Of a stretch of DNA of 64,000 bases, positions 33,562 through 41,474 are shown piece after piece. A program made the position numbers and the translations under genes. The DNA is taken from assembly GCA_003210315.1 (NCBI GenBank), contig QCVQ01000001.1:1-64000 (forward strand), read 5' to 3'. A model generated the notes under the pieces. It worked only from the letters and a program-made list of their open reading frames with translations. It had not been told where the DNA came from and searched no databases. Numbering within the stretch: position 1 is the first letter of the stretch; the number at the start of each line of letters is the position of its first letter. This stretch comes from Synechococcus sp. AG-686-F08 (GTDB lineage: Bacteria > Cyanobacteriota > Cyanobacteriia > PCC-6307 > Cyanobiaceae).

Positions 33562-33836
33562 ATCGCAACTGCGGTCACAAACAGTGCGATGGCCCCAACT
33601 ACGAGCTTGCCGTTCATCGACGAAATCCCCACAACCACCATCATGGTGGTATTCACAACTTTGTCGTGCACGGTTCTGCCTGGATCTTGTTCGCTTGGTT
33701 CGTCGTCGCGATTGCTTGCGCTACGCGTTTCTGGCGAATCACAGCAGCGTTTCGTCGAAACAATGGATTAGCTGAGCCTTCGAGCAAAGCGATGAGAGAG
33801 TCACTCGAACGGGCCTGGGAGCGCAGCCCTCGCTGA
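33558..33836 (+). CDS. His-rich single-pass protein with non-canonical ATA start
   Basis: Absent from the ORF track because the 92-codon frame has no ATG/GTG/TTG near its 5' end. It is clearly coding: DRNCGHKQCDGPNYELAVHR, then NPHNHHHGGIHNF, a helix (GSAWILFAWFVVAIACA) and a charged tail. The first plausible start is ATA 33558, four bases after AGGA and overlapping the previous stop. GTG in VVHGS would give 55 residues and lose the conserved-looking part. His and Cys residues suggest metal binding. Confidence 0.62.
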   Translation: MDRNCGHKQCDGPNYELAVHRRNPHNHHHGGIHNFVVHGSAWILFAWFVVAIACATRFWRITAAFRRNNGLAEPSSKAMRESLERAWERSPR

Positions 33837-33857
33837 AAACGGCGATAAATTAATTCA

Positions 33858-34211
33858 ATGGATCCTTTTTCCAGCACCGACAAACTTGAACGTGAGTTCA
33901 AGCAGGCACAACAGTTCGGACGTTGGCTAAGCGATGAAGAGCGGTTGGCCTTGGAAGAGGAGGAAACTCAAGCGTTGAGGGTGATCGAACAGCAACGTCA
34001 TCGACGTGAGCGTCTCATCGTTTTGACCGGAATCTGTATCTTGATTCCTCCTCTTTGGGGACTTGCAGCAGCTCTTAGTTTTTACTTGCTGTTTCCAGAA
34101 ACAGCAAAACGCTTCGCCTTAATTGCTGGAAGCACTTTGATATTTGTTTTGATTTTGTCCATATTGATATTCGGTTTTTTAGTCTTGGCCGTTGCGAATA
34201 TTCTTTTCTGA
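33858..34211 (+). CDS. Membrane protein with N-terminal coiled coil
   Basis: A 117-residue protein: an acidic helical N-terminus (KLEREFKQAQQFGRW, LALEEEETQALRVIEQQR) followed by two membrane helices (about residues 53-80 and 85-115). The coiled coil would face the cytoplasm. No family recognised. Confidence 0.68.
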   Translation: MDPFSSTDKLEREFKQAQQFGRWLSDEERLALEEEETQALRVIEQQRHRRERLIVLTGICILIPPLWGLAAALSFYLLFPETAKRFALIAGSTLIFVLILSILIFGFLVLAVANILF

Positions 34212-34294
34212 AATTGATTGTTTGATTTGACTTCTAAATCTAATATTTTTACTTGCTAGATCCATGAAGCGTAGGTTCAAGTTAATGGCAATGT

Positions 34295-34393
34295 TCAAAG
34301 TTTAAGGATCAGCCAAGCCAGTGCGCAGCTGAATACCAGTGAAATGATTCCGATCACCGCTCTCCAGAAGCGAGGATCATTGGTTTGGAACAT
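34295..34393 (-). CDS. 32-residue single-helix membrane peptide
   Basis: Below the track cutoff. MFQTNDPRFWRAVIGIISL followed by further hydrophobic residues gives one membrane helix preceded by a short polar end. The next minus-strand gene lies 22 bp away. A plausible small photosynthetic or membrane subunit; identity unknown. Confidence 0.42.
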   Translation of the reverse strand: MFQTNDPRFWRAVIGIISLVFSCALAWLILKL

Positions 34394-34415
34394 GCGGTAC
34401 GTCTGAGCGGATCAG

Positions 34416-34574
34416 TCAGAATGACAGCTGGATCGTTCCTGCTTCAACGCGTTTCAGGAGATTGCTCCTCAGCTTCTGGTCCTGCTCATCCAATCCACGG
34501 TTCAGTAAAACTTCGCGATAGTGCTCAACACTGATTTGGTTGTGCAAGGTGGCATCCAAATAAAGTTCGACCAT
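34416..34574 (-). CDS. 52-residue acidic helical protein
   Basis: Below the track cutoff. MVELYLDATLHNQISVEHYRE with later LLNRGLDEQDQKLRS reads as two amphipathic helices. Good protein-like composition. No family recognised. It lies upstream of the 32-residue membrane peptide on the same strand. Confidence 0.6.
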   Translation of the reverse strand: MVELYLDATLHNQISVEHYREVLLNRGLDEQDQKLRSNLLKRVEAGTIQLSF

Positions 34575-34657
34575 GGTGCGCAGGAATGAAGTTCTGTAAA
34601 GCTATGCGTAAGAGTCCGCGACCGCGTGCAATTTTTCGTTCGGTTCTCCTCAGCTGA

Positions 34658-34954
34658 ATGATGGCGGAAGCTGGGCCCCTCTTCGTTTCGGATGGAGTTG
34701 TGCCGGTTTTGATTGGCTCCTCCCTCAGTCCCAATTGGTTTGGTAACCGATGCTTGTTGCTTTTACCTATGGACCATCGTTTGCGCCAATACAGCCGCTT
34801 TGGCCTACGAGCCTTGCGAATTGCAGCGAGCACTTTGGCACTGGTTGCGTTGTTGCGCTCTGATTGGGCTACAGGGGCAGGAGCTTCTTTGGCCTGGTTG
34901 CTGTTTGTTCAAGTTGAGAGGCGCTGGACAGTTCAAGCTGATGAAGACTCCTAG
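34658..34954 (+). CDS. Small membrane protein of unknown function
   Basis: A 98-residue ORF in which the second half (RFGLRALRIAASTLALVALL and GAGASLAWLLFVQVERR) contains two short hydrophobic segments with basic flanks. The real start may be ATG 34769, leaving 61 residues, because the first 37 are less convincing. Confidence 0.42.
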   Translation: MMAEAGPLFVSDGVVPVLIGSSLSPNWFGNRCLLLLPMDHRLRQYSRFGLRALRIAASTLALVALLRSDWATGAGASLAWLLFVQVERRWTVQADEDS

Positions 34955-34971
34955 ATTTAGGAAGCAATGCC

Positions 34972-35196
34972 TTGCTAATTGATCCAATTTTCTTGGCTAA
35001 AATAATAAAAATATTCCAACAGTGGTATTTGCAGATTTTAGTTGAGGGTGTTTGGATTGAAGTCTGTCGTGATGAGTGGTGTGGTTTTGTTCAAGCAAAA
35101 CCCAAGCGCCCTTCTCTTCCGATTAATCATTCAATAGGTCTCGCTCCAGCATCCTCAGCCTTTAAAGTGGGAACCGAGAAGGCCTTTTTAGCCTGA
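34972..35196 (+). CDS. Possible small protein
   Basis: A 74-codon frame from TTG. The middle WYLQILVEGVWIEVCRDEW could form a beta hairpin, as in short SH3-like proteins, but the ends look random. Weak support. Confidence 0.27.
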   Translation: MLIDPIFLAKIIKIFQQWYLQILVEGVWIEVCRDEWCGFVQAKPKRPSLPINHSIGLAPASSAFKVGTEKAFLA

Positions 35197-35226
35197 TCCG
35201 ACGTTCCATACCGGTGTTTCTCTTAG

Positions 35227-35385
35227 ATGGCGCAATCACTGGATCGGCCAACAAAAACATGTGCTGTTTGTGGCCGTCCATTCCAATGGCGTCGCAAATG
35301 GAAAGACGTTTGGGATGATGTTCGATACTGCTCTGAGCGCTGTAGGCGCCGGCGTGGAGCTAGTAGGCCAAAACCATCTTCATGA
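35227..35385 (+). CDS. DUF2256 family protein
   Basis: Below the track cutoff, 52 residues. It matches DUF2256: [15 protein letters not shown], then [17 protein letters not shown], giving a four-cysteine zinc site. The family is widespread in bacteria, next to photolyase-related genes in many. Its function is unknown. It stands just before the metal transport cluster. Confidence 0.9.
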   Translation: MAQSLDRPTKTCAVCGRPFQWRRKWKDVWDDVRYCSERCRRRRGASRPKPSS

Positions 35386-35418
35386 ATCAATGTTTTCTCG
35401 ACCACTGCTTCAATTATT

Positions 35419-36396
35419 TTGAAAATCATTAACATTTTCCATTTAAAGATATCGGAAAAATTCTTTCGTCAGTTAACACTAATTGCTATTGCCTTGCCCT
35501 TAGCTGTCGCATGTACAAAGTCAGTTGATTTGTCTGATAGGGCTGAGAGAAGTGCTGATAATCGTCCAGTTGTATTGACAACATTTACGATCCTTGCCGA
35601 TATGGCACGTGAGGTGGCTGGAGATCGTTTGCAAGTTAAATCGATTACCAAGCCGGGTGCAGAGATCCATGGGTATGAGCCTTCTCCTAAGGATTTAGAA
35701 CGAGCATCAGGTGCAGATTTAATCGTTGAAAATGGCTTGGGATTAGAACTTTGGGCTCGTCGCTTCGTCCAATCAGCTGGAGATGTGCCCACAGTCACTC
35801 TCACCGACGGAATGCAGCCCTTGCTCATTGAGGGTGATATGTATGCCGGGAAGCCCAATCCCCATGCCTGGATGTCACCTCTGCGGGCTCAAGGATATGT
35901 GGATCAACTCGTCGATGCCTTTTCTGATCTCGATCCAGAGGGGGCCCAGATCTATCGAGATAATGGCAAACGCTACAAGCAGCAATTGGAAAATTTAGAT
36001 GCAGAGTTGCGTGACCTTCTTGCTGTTATTCCCCCAAAACAGCGTGTTTTGGTCAGCTGTGAAGGGGCATTTTCTTATTTAGCTCAAGATTATGGATTTG
36101 ATGAGGCTTATTTGTGGCCGGTTAATGCTGAAAGCCAGATCACTCCAAGACGTATGGCCCGGTTGATCGAGCTTGTGAAGAGAGATCAGGTCCCTGCGGT
36201 GTTTTGTGAAACCACCGTGAGTGATAAAGCTCAGCGAGAGGTGGCTCGTGCTTCAGGCGCTCGCTTTGGTGGCAGCTTTTATGTGGACTCTTTATCAAAA
36301 CGCAACGGTCCTGCACCAACTCTGCTCGACCTTCAACGCCACAATGTGAAACTTCTTAGGCAGGGGTTGGCTGCTTCCGCCGAAAAGTCCTCATGA
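35419..36396 (+). CDS. mntC: Manganese ABC transporter substrate-binding lipoprotein
   Basis: A 325-residue cluster A-I metal-binding protein. The lipobox is ALPLAVAC. Metal ligands fit MntC: His in AEIHGYEPSPKD, His in NPHAWMSP, Glu in VSCEGAFSYL and Asp in FYVDSLS. The LWPVNAESQITP and FCETTVSDKAQ blocks are very close to the cyanobacterial MntC I remember. It feeds Mn for photosystem II. The only start is TTG 35419, which lies in a Fur-like palindrome. It overlaps mntA by 4 bp. Confidence 0.93.
   Translation: MKIINIFHLKISEKFFRQLTLIAIALPLAVACTKSVDLSDRAERSADNRPVVLTTFTILADMAREVAGDRLQVKSITKPGAEIHGYEPSPKDLERASGADLIVENGLGLELWARRFVQSAGDVPTVTLTDGMQPLLIEGDMYAGKPNPHAWMSPLRAQGYVDQLVDAFSDLDPEGAQIYRDNGKRYKQQLENLDAELRDLLAVIPPKQRVLVSCEGAFSYLAQDYGFDEAYLWPVNAESQITPRRMARLIELVKRDQVPAVFCETTVSDKAQREVARASGARFGGSFYVDSLSKRNGPAPTLLDLQRHNVKLLRQGLAASAEKSS
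35421..35439. promoter_or_regulatory. Fur-like palindrome overlapping the mntC start
   Basis: GAAAATCATTAACATTTTC has perfect 6-bp half-sites GAAAAT/ATTTTC and matches 14 of 19 positions of the E. coli-type Fur consensus, counted by eye. It sits directly on the first codons of mntC, which is unusual. It could block transcription or translation initiation in metal-replete cells. Confidence 0.35.
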
Positions 36397-37163
36397 CCCA
36401 GAGTGAATTGATGCGGATCGAGGCAGATCAGATCTGTGTTGACTACAACGGCACGGTTGCTCTCTATGACGCTTCTCTTCATCTGCCTTCGGGATGCATC
36501 TGTGGATTGGTGGGGATGAATGGGTCTGGTAAGTCGACCCTTTTCAAAGCTCTTACCGGTTTCATTCGTCCCTCGCGTGGACAGATCAGAATCAACGGCA
36601 GCAGTGTGTCCAGGGCTCAGCGCGATCAAGCTGTTGCCTATGTGCCCCAGAACGAAGGGATCGATTGCGATTTTCCTATTTCTGTTTGGGATGTGGTGAT
36701 GATGGGTCGCTACGGAGCCATGAATGTGCTCCGGATTCCACGGCAGTCCGACAGAGTTGCTGTTCGCGATGCCCTTGAGCGCGTTGAGCTTCTTGACCTA
36801 AGGGATCGTCCGATCGCTGCTCTCTCTGGAGGGCAACGTAAAAGGACCTTTCTGGCAAGAGCTATTGCACAGCGCGCATCGGTTTTGTTGTTGGACGAAC
36901 CTTTCAATGGCGTAGACGTTCGCACGGAGAAGTTGATGGCAGAGCTGTTTTTCCAGTTGCGTAAGGAAGGACGCACTATTTTGATTTCAACGCATGATCT
37001 CAGTCATGTCAGAGACTTCTGCGATCTCACCGTCCTAATCAATAAAACGGTTTTGGCTTACGGTGAAACATCGGAGGTGTTCACTCCAGAAAATCTTTCT
37101 TTGGCCTTTGGGGGGCTTCCTCCGGATTTATTGACCGGAAATAGTTCCTCGGAGGACTCTTGA
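36393..37163 (+). CDS. mntA: Manganese ABC transporter ATP-binding protein
   Basis: A 256-residue ABC ATPase: Walker A GMNGSGKST, Q-loop YVPQNEGIDCDFPI, signature LSGGQRKR, Walker B VLLLDEPFNGVD and switch His in STHDL. The FPISVWDVVMMGRYG block is typical of Mn/Zn family ATPases. It energises MntB. The ATG overlaps the mntC stop (ATGA). Confidence 0.93.
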   Translation: MTQSELMRIEADQICVDYNGTVALYDASLHLPSGCICGLVGMNGSGKSTLFKALTGFIRPSRGQIRINGSSVSRAQRDQAVAYVPQNEGIDCDFPISVWDVVMMGRYGAMNVLRIPRQSDRVAVRDALERVELLDLRDRPIAALSGGQRKRTFLARAIAQRASVLLLDEPFNGVDVRTEKLMAELFFQLRKEGRTILISTHDLSHVRDFCDLTVLINKTVLAYGETSEVFTPENLSLAFGGLPPDLLTGNSSSEDS

Positions 37164-38023
37164 GCACATTTTTGATCGAGCCTCTTCAGCATGCCTTCAT
37201 GGTGCGGGCACTGCTAATCAGTGCCACCGTTGGTGGCGTTTGTGGTCTCCTCTCTTGCTACATGACCCTCAAAGGCTGGGCGCTGATGGGTGATGCGGTT
37301 TCTCATTCAGTGTTGCCAGGGGTGATTCTGGCCTATGCCATTGGATTGCCTTTTTCTGTTGGCGCGTTTGTTTTTGGTGTGGGATCAGTCGCCATGATTG
37401 GCTTCGTCAAGCAGAAGTCCCGAATCAAAGAAGATACGGTGATCGGCCTTGTTTTTACTGGTTTCTTCGCTTTAGGACTGGTGCTGGTCTCGAAGACGCG
37501 TAGCAATATTGATCTCACGCATATCCTGTTTGGAAATGTTCTTGGTATTTCTATTGCAGATATTCAACAAACGGTTCTCATTTCAGCCCTTGTAACGGCT
37601 GTCCTTTTGTTGTTTCGCCGTGATCTGTTGTTGTTTTGTTTTGACCCCACGCATGCACGCTCGATTGGAATCAACACCGGTGTTCTCCATTATCTCCTCC
37701 TTTCAGTCCTTTCTCTTGCTGCGGTTGCTGGATTACAAACGGTAGGCATTATTTTGGTGGTGGCCATGCTGGTTACGCCAGGGGCTACCGCTTATCTGCT
37801 AACCGATCGTTTTGATCGAATGAGTTGGTTGGCGATTGGCAGCAGTATTGTTTCCAGCCTCCTTGGTGTGTACACAAGTTATTGGACTGATAGTTCACCA
37901 GCTGGTTGCATCGTTCTTGTACAAACCGGTTTGTTCGTCATTGCGTTCCTCTTTGCTCCTAAGCACGGGATCTTGCGTCACCGATTCGCATCGTCGATGC
38001 CCATTTCAAGGTTGCCTGATTGA
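37160..38023 (+). CDS. mntB: Manganese ABC transporter permease
   Basis: A 287-residue permease with about nine membrane helices, of the ABC-3 family. LMGDAVSHSVLPGVILAYA is the coupling region and VGIILVVAMLVTPGATAYLL the late conserved block. TTGA overlaps the mntA stop by 4 bp, so the start is TTG. It completes MntCAB. Confidence 0.92.
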   Translation: MSTFLIEPLQHAFMVRALLISATVGGVCGLLSCYMTLKGWALMGDAVSHSVLPGVILAYAIGLPFSVGAFVFGVGSVAMIGFVKQKSRIKEDTVIGLVFTGFFALGLVLVSKTRSNIDLTHILFGNVLGISIADIQQTVLISALVTAVLLLFRRDLLLFCFDPTHARSIGINTGVLHYLLLSVLSLAAVAGLQTVGIILVVAMLVTPGATAYLLTDRFDRMSWLAIGSSIVSSLLGVYTSYWTDSSPAGCIVLVQTGLFVIAFLFAPKHGILRHRFASSMPISRLPD

Positions 38024-38029
38024 TGACAT

Positions 38030-38233
38030 TTGGCCGAACAAGAATTGAATAAGAAGAATCTTGATTCCTTGAAATCGAGTCTGAGTTGGTGGCAAGAAAA
38101 TAGTTTTTCTGAACGTACTAATGGATTAATTTATCTTTTTGATCACGCAACTAAAGATTGGAATTTTGTTGGTGCTGGGCAATCGTTTGTTCAGCAGGCT
38201 ATCTCCATTGCGGCTTGTGAGGTGGCGAAGTGA
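38030..38233 (+). CDS. Small soluble protein after mntB
   Basis: A 67-residue product from TTG 38030: ELNKKNLDSLKSSLSWWQEN, then TNGLIYLFDHATKDWNFVG and a helical end. Starts 6 bp after mntB, so probably cotranscribed. No family recognised. Confidence 0.5.
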   Translation: MAEQELNKKNLDSLKSSLSWWQENSFSERTNGLIYLFDHATKDWNFVGAGQSFVQQAISIAACEVAK

Positions 38234-38283
38234 TCGGCTGGGGCCTGATGCATCAAACTCAATTGGTTGCAATCAAATCTGAG

Positions 38284-38568
38284 ATGCGTCTCACCACATC
38301 CGCTGGACTTTTACTGAGCTTGTTGGCTGTTACGACTCCAGCAATCGCTCATCACGAGATTGGTTCTGACCACAGCAGAACGTTGCTTTCGATGGGGAAA
38401 GAGCCTTCCCCATCGAAACCTGGTACTGAGCCCATCAAAGCGATGTATGACACGAAGGCGGAGGCAGAGGAGGCCGCAGCTTTGTTCAACTGCAAGGGGG
38501 CCCACCAGATGGGAGCGAAATGGATGCCTTGCAACGCCCATAACCATGGTTCCAGTGCAGGACACTGA
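38284..38568 (+). CDS. Secreted DUF3721 protein
   Basis: From ATG 38284 a signal peptide (RLTTSAGLLLSLLAVTTPAIA) leads to a His-rich mature N-terminus (HHEIGSDH) and the DUF3721 block AMYDTKAEAEEAAALFNCKG with HQMGAKWMPC. The two cysteines may form a disulfide. The domain is known only from cyanobacteria and their phages to my knowledge. His/Cys content and position suggest metal or stress use. The track start (GTG 38230) is less likely. Confidence 0.8.
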   Translation: MRLTTSAGLLLSLLAVTTPAIAHHEIGSDHSRTLLSMGKEPSPSKPGTEPIKAMYDTKAEAEEAAALFNCKGAHQMGAKWMPCNAHNHGSSAGH

Positions 38569-38591
38569 ATTGGCACTGACGTAAATTAGTT

Positions 38592-38712
38592 CATCGGTTC
38601 TAGTGGGATTCAGTCACTAGAGGTAACGGGGAAAGAGCGGTGAAAATCCGTCGCTGTCCCGCAGCTGTGAACTGCTGAAAACTCTTCAGCAGAAGTCAGA
38701 ACGCCCGCCGAT
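38592..38712 (+). promoter_or_regulatory. Cobalamin (B12) riboswitch
   Basis: The core is present in order: GGGGAAAGAGCGGTGAAAAT, TCGCTGTCCCGCAGCTGTGA and a B12-box-like AAGTCAGAACGCCCGCC. ATCGG at the start pairs with CCGAT at the end as the closing stem, followed by a T run. It leads into the HupE gene 30 bp downstream, so adenosylcobalamin should turn that gene down. Confidence 0.93.
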
Positions 38713-38741
38713 TTTTTTCAATCGACGAGGATCGACCATTG

Positions 38742-39371
38742 ATGTCCAAACGAATCACCAGACTCTTTATGGGTCTCGGATTTTTTGCTGTAGCTGGGTT
38801 GTTACTCACGACTGCTGGGCCCGCTGCTGCCCACCATCCCTTCGCGATGCCGGAAGGAGGTGAAATCAATGCGCTGCAGGGATTGCTCAGTGGAATTGGC
38901 CACCCCCTGCTCGGCCCTGACCATCTCCTCTTTCTGCTGGCAATTGGATTCATTGGACTTAGGCGCCCAGTGTCTTGGGTGCTTCCCCTTTTGGCATTCG
39001 CCCTTGGAGGAGCGGTCTTAATGCAATTCTTTCCCCTCCCCTCCAGTCTTGAGCCTGCTGGTGAGGCGCTCGTCTCACTGAGCTTGGCGGTTGAGGGTTT
39101 GATCGCTCTCAATCTCATTCCTGCAGGACTCTTGCTGCCGGTTATTGGATTGCATGGCTATCTGCTCGGTGGCGCGATTGTTGGAGCTGAATCCACGCCT
39201 CTATTCACTTACTTCTTGGGTCTGTTGATTGCCCAAGGTGCCTTGCTACTTGCTGTCAGCCTTGGATCGAAGCGATTGCTGGATGCTCTTGGAGCTGAGG
39301 GCAAGCGTGTGGCTGCAGGGATTTGGATTGGTATTGGAGGAGCATTCGCTTGGGCTGCCCTGGTGGCTTAA
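38742..39371 (+). CDS. hupE: HupE/UreJ family protein, probable cobalt (or nickel) importer
   Basis: A 209-residue protein with an N-terminal signal or helix, then about six helices. The metal signature is at the mature N-terminus: HHPFAMPEGG and, in the next helix, GIGHPLLGPDHLLFLLAIGF (HP and DH motif). HupE/UreJ proteins import nickel or cobalt. B12-riboswitch control, as here, points to cobalt for cobalamin. I start it at ATG 38742. Confidence 0.9.
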   Translation: MSKRITRLFMGLGFFAVAGLLLTTAGPAAAHHPFAMPEGGEINALQGLLSGIGHPLLGPDHLLFLLAIGFIGLRRPVSWVLPLLAFALGGAVLMQFFPLPSSLEPAGEALVSLSLAVEGLIALNLIPAGLLLPVIGLHGYLLGGAIVGAESTPLFTYFLGLLIAQGALLLAVSLGSKRLLDALGAEGKRVAAGIWIGIGGAFAWAALVA

Positions 39372-39463
39372 CCACTCTCAGATTCGTTCCATAACGATCT
39401 GCAGCAACGTCACCACCGCTGCTTCACATCTCCTGAGAATGGTGACAATTGATATGGGGCACC

Positions 39464-39805
39464 ATGCGTTTTTTGCTCTCCGCTGCTTTTGCTTTGGTGC
39501 TGGTCTTGAGCATGCCCACCCGTGCGATAGCTTCTGACACGGTGAGGGGTGGTCAGATTTTTAATACCAATTGCGCCGCCTGCCACGCAGGTGGTGGAAA
39601 TATTGTCAAGAGTGCGCGGACCTTGCGGCAAGACGACCTTGAGGCTTTTCTCCCTAACTACTTGACCGGTCATGAGACTGGAATTGTGGCTCAAGTGACC
39701 TATGGGCGTAATGCAATGCCTGCATTCCTGGATGTGCTCAGTGAAAATGAAATTGCAGATGTTGCGGCCTACGTGGAAGATCAAGCCAGCCATGGCTGGA
39801 GTTAG
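39464..39805 (+). CDS. Cytochrome c6-like protein (isoform in metal cluster)
   Basis: From ATG 39464 there are 113 residues: a signal peptide (LLSAAFALVLVLSMPTRAIA) and a class I cytochrome c with heme site CAACH and axial Met in GRNAMPAF. The Gln in AQVTYG fits c6. It differs from the other petJ (47654) in charge and in the longer acidic LRQDDLEAFLPNYL segment. It lies between hupE and a permease. A degenerate Zur-like half-site (TGAGAATGGTGACAA, 39434) lies upstream. Confidence 0.88.
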   Translation: MRFLLSAAFALVLVLSMPTRAIASDTVRGGQIFNTNCAACHAGGGNIVKSARTLRQDDLEAFLPNYLTGHETGIVAQVTYGRNAMPAFLDVLSENEIADVAAYVEDQASHGWS

Positions 39806-39820
39806 CTGCTTCCAGGGTTC

Positions 39821-40780
39821 ATGACACGCTTCGCAACTGGCTGGGCCATTTTTCAAGGTCTATTAATCGAAGCGCTTCCTTTCTTGCTTCTGGGCGTTTC
39901 GATTGCTGGTTTGGCGAGATGGCTGGTTCCCCAGTCAACATGGATTAAGCGTTTGCCACGCCATCCCCTGCTTGCTCCAATTGTTGGAGCCTTGCTGGGC
40001 TTCGCGTTGCCCGCCTGTGAATGTGGGAATGTTCCCGTTGCGAGACGTCTGCTTGCAAGCGGAGCGCCGTTGGGCACCGGTTTTGGTTTTTTGTTCGCTG
40101 CTCCCGTACTTAATCCGATCGTCTTAGCTAGTACTTGGGCCGCTTTTCCTGATCAGATCTGGTTGCTCTGGGGGAGACCGATTGGTGCCTTCCTGATCGC
40201 GATAGGACTCAGTGCTCTTCTGGGATTGCTGCCTGAATCCAGCTTGTTGGCGTCCGCCTTGCTCGAGGAGCGAAGACTGAGTCAACCCCTCTCTCGAGTG
40301 GGACTGCTTGAACGTCGAAGTGGGCTGGTTGGAGTCGACTTCAATGCTTCTGAACGTCGGCTGGAGCAGGTCCCGCTTCGGCCTGCGGAGCTGCTGCAAC
40401 ACAGCACGCGTGAATTTTTGAGCCTTCTCACCTTGCTGGTATTGGGCTGTGCTCTTGCCGCTGCGGTGCAAACCTGGTTGCCGCGCAGTTGGTTGCTGGC
40501 TTTGGGTTCAGGCCCCACCGTTTCGGTGTTAGCTCTGATGCTTCTGGCACTGGTGGTTTCGGTCTGTTCCAGCGTTGATGCGTTTCTTGCCCTTGGCTTT
40601 GCAGCCCAGGTCACGCCTGGAGCGTTGTTGGCCTTTCTGCTTCTCGGTCCAGTGGTCGATCTCAAGCTTGCTGGCCTTTTTACTGTGCTTCTTTCAACGC
40701 GAGCCATAGCAATCACTGCAGTCGCAGCATCCTTGTTCGTTCTACTGATCGGGCAGTGGGTCAATCTTGTGTTGATGTAA
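39821..40780 (+). CDS. UPF0718/ArsP-type permease
   Basis: A 319-residue permease with about eight helices. The family motif PACECGNVPVARRLL, with Cys residues that may bind metal or metalloid, is followed by FGFLFAAPVLNPIVLAS, and the second half has SVCSSVDAFLALGFA. A central polar loop of about 60 residues separates the halves. These permeases pair with TIGR03943 proteins, as the next gene shows; in several bacteria such pairs lie in zinc-uptake regulons. Substrate unproven. Confidence 0.87.
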   Translation: MTRFATGWAIFQGLLIEALPFLLLGVSIAGLARWLVPQSTWIKRLPRHPLLAPIVGALLGFALPACECGNVPVARRLLASGAPLGTGFGFLFAAPVLNPIVLASTWAAFPDQIWLLWGRPIGAFLIAIGLSALLGLLPESSLLASALLEERRLSQPLSRVGLLERRSGLVGVDFNASERRLEQVPLRPAELLQHSTREFLSLLTLLVLGCALAAAVQTWLPRSWLLALGSGPTVSVLALMLLALVVSVCSSVDAFLALGFAAQVTPGALLAFLLLGPVVDLKLAGLFTVLLSTRAIAITAVAASLFVLLIGQWVNLVLM

Positions 40781-40784
40781 CGCG

Positions 40785-41474
40785 ATGGCACGTCTGAACC
40801 GGATGCGACAAACGCGATATCTACCTCCTCTTGTTTTGTTGCTTTGGGGATGGGTGTTGGTCTGGAGCAGTGTGTCCGCACGTTTGGATTTACTCCTCAA
40901 TGCGGTGTTCCATCCGGTGGTTGCGATTGCAGGAGTTGTTCTGCTGGTGCTCGGGGCTGTTCAGCTGCGCTCTGCTCCCCGCTTGAACACGTCATTAGCG
41001 CCTCTGAGTTGGCTGGTTTCGATTGCGGTGGCCTGTTTGGTTTTGTTGTTTCCCCCATCACCTTCTTTTAGTGATTTGGCTGCGAATCGCAGTGAAAATT
41101 TGCCTGAGGCGCCGCGACTGAGCTTTTTCCTTCCGCCAGAACAACGCACGTTGACGGAATGGGTGCGGCTGTTGCGCAGTCAGCCGGATCCCAATTTGTA
41201 TGCGGGAGATCCCGTGCGGATTAGTGGTTTTGTGCTTCAACGTCCAGGGATGCAACCCCAGCTTGCGCGTCTCACAGTCCGCTGCTGCCTGGCTGATGCC
41301 ACTCCTGCTGGTCTTCCGATTGAATGGCCTGCGACTGCGGATCCTCAGCCGGATGAATGGCTGGCTATCGAGGGAACGATGACAACGCAGACCAAGGATG
41401 GACTGCTCATCAATGTGGTGAAGCCCAGCACAATCACAACCATCCCGCGACCTGAGAGGCCTCTGGAACCATGA
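40785..41474 (+). CDS. TIGR03943/YcgQ-like partner of the permease
   Basis: A 229-residue protein with three N-terminal helices (about residues 12-30, 38-60, 72-90) and a periplasmic or cytoplasmic beta domain with VRISGFVLQRPG and the diagnostic TVRCCLADATPAGLPIEW. This is the partner subunit of the UPF0718 permease. It follows the permease by 4 bp and overlaps the next ATG by 4 bp. Confidence 0.86.
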   Translation: MARLNRMRQTRYLPPLVLLLWGWVLVWSSVSARLDLLLNAVFHPVVAIAGVVLLVLGAVQLRSAPRLNTSLAPLSWLVSIAVACLVLLFPPSPSFSDLAANRSENLPEAPRLSFFLPPEQRTLTEWVRLLRSQPDPNLYAGDPVRISGFVLQRPGMQPQLARLTVRCCLADATPAGLPIEWPATADPQPDEWLAIEGTMTTQTKDGLLINVVKPSTITTIPRPERPLEP

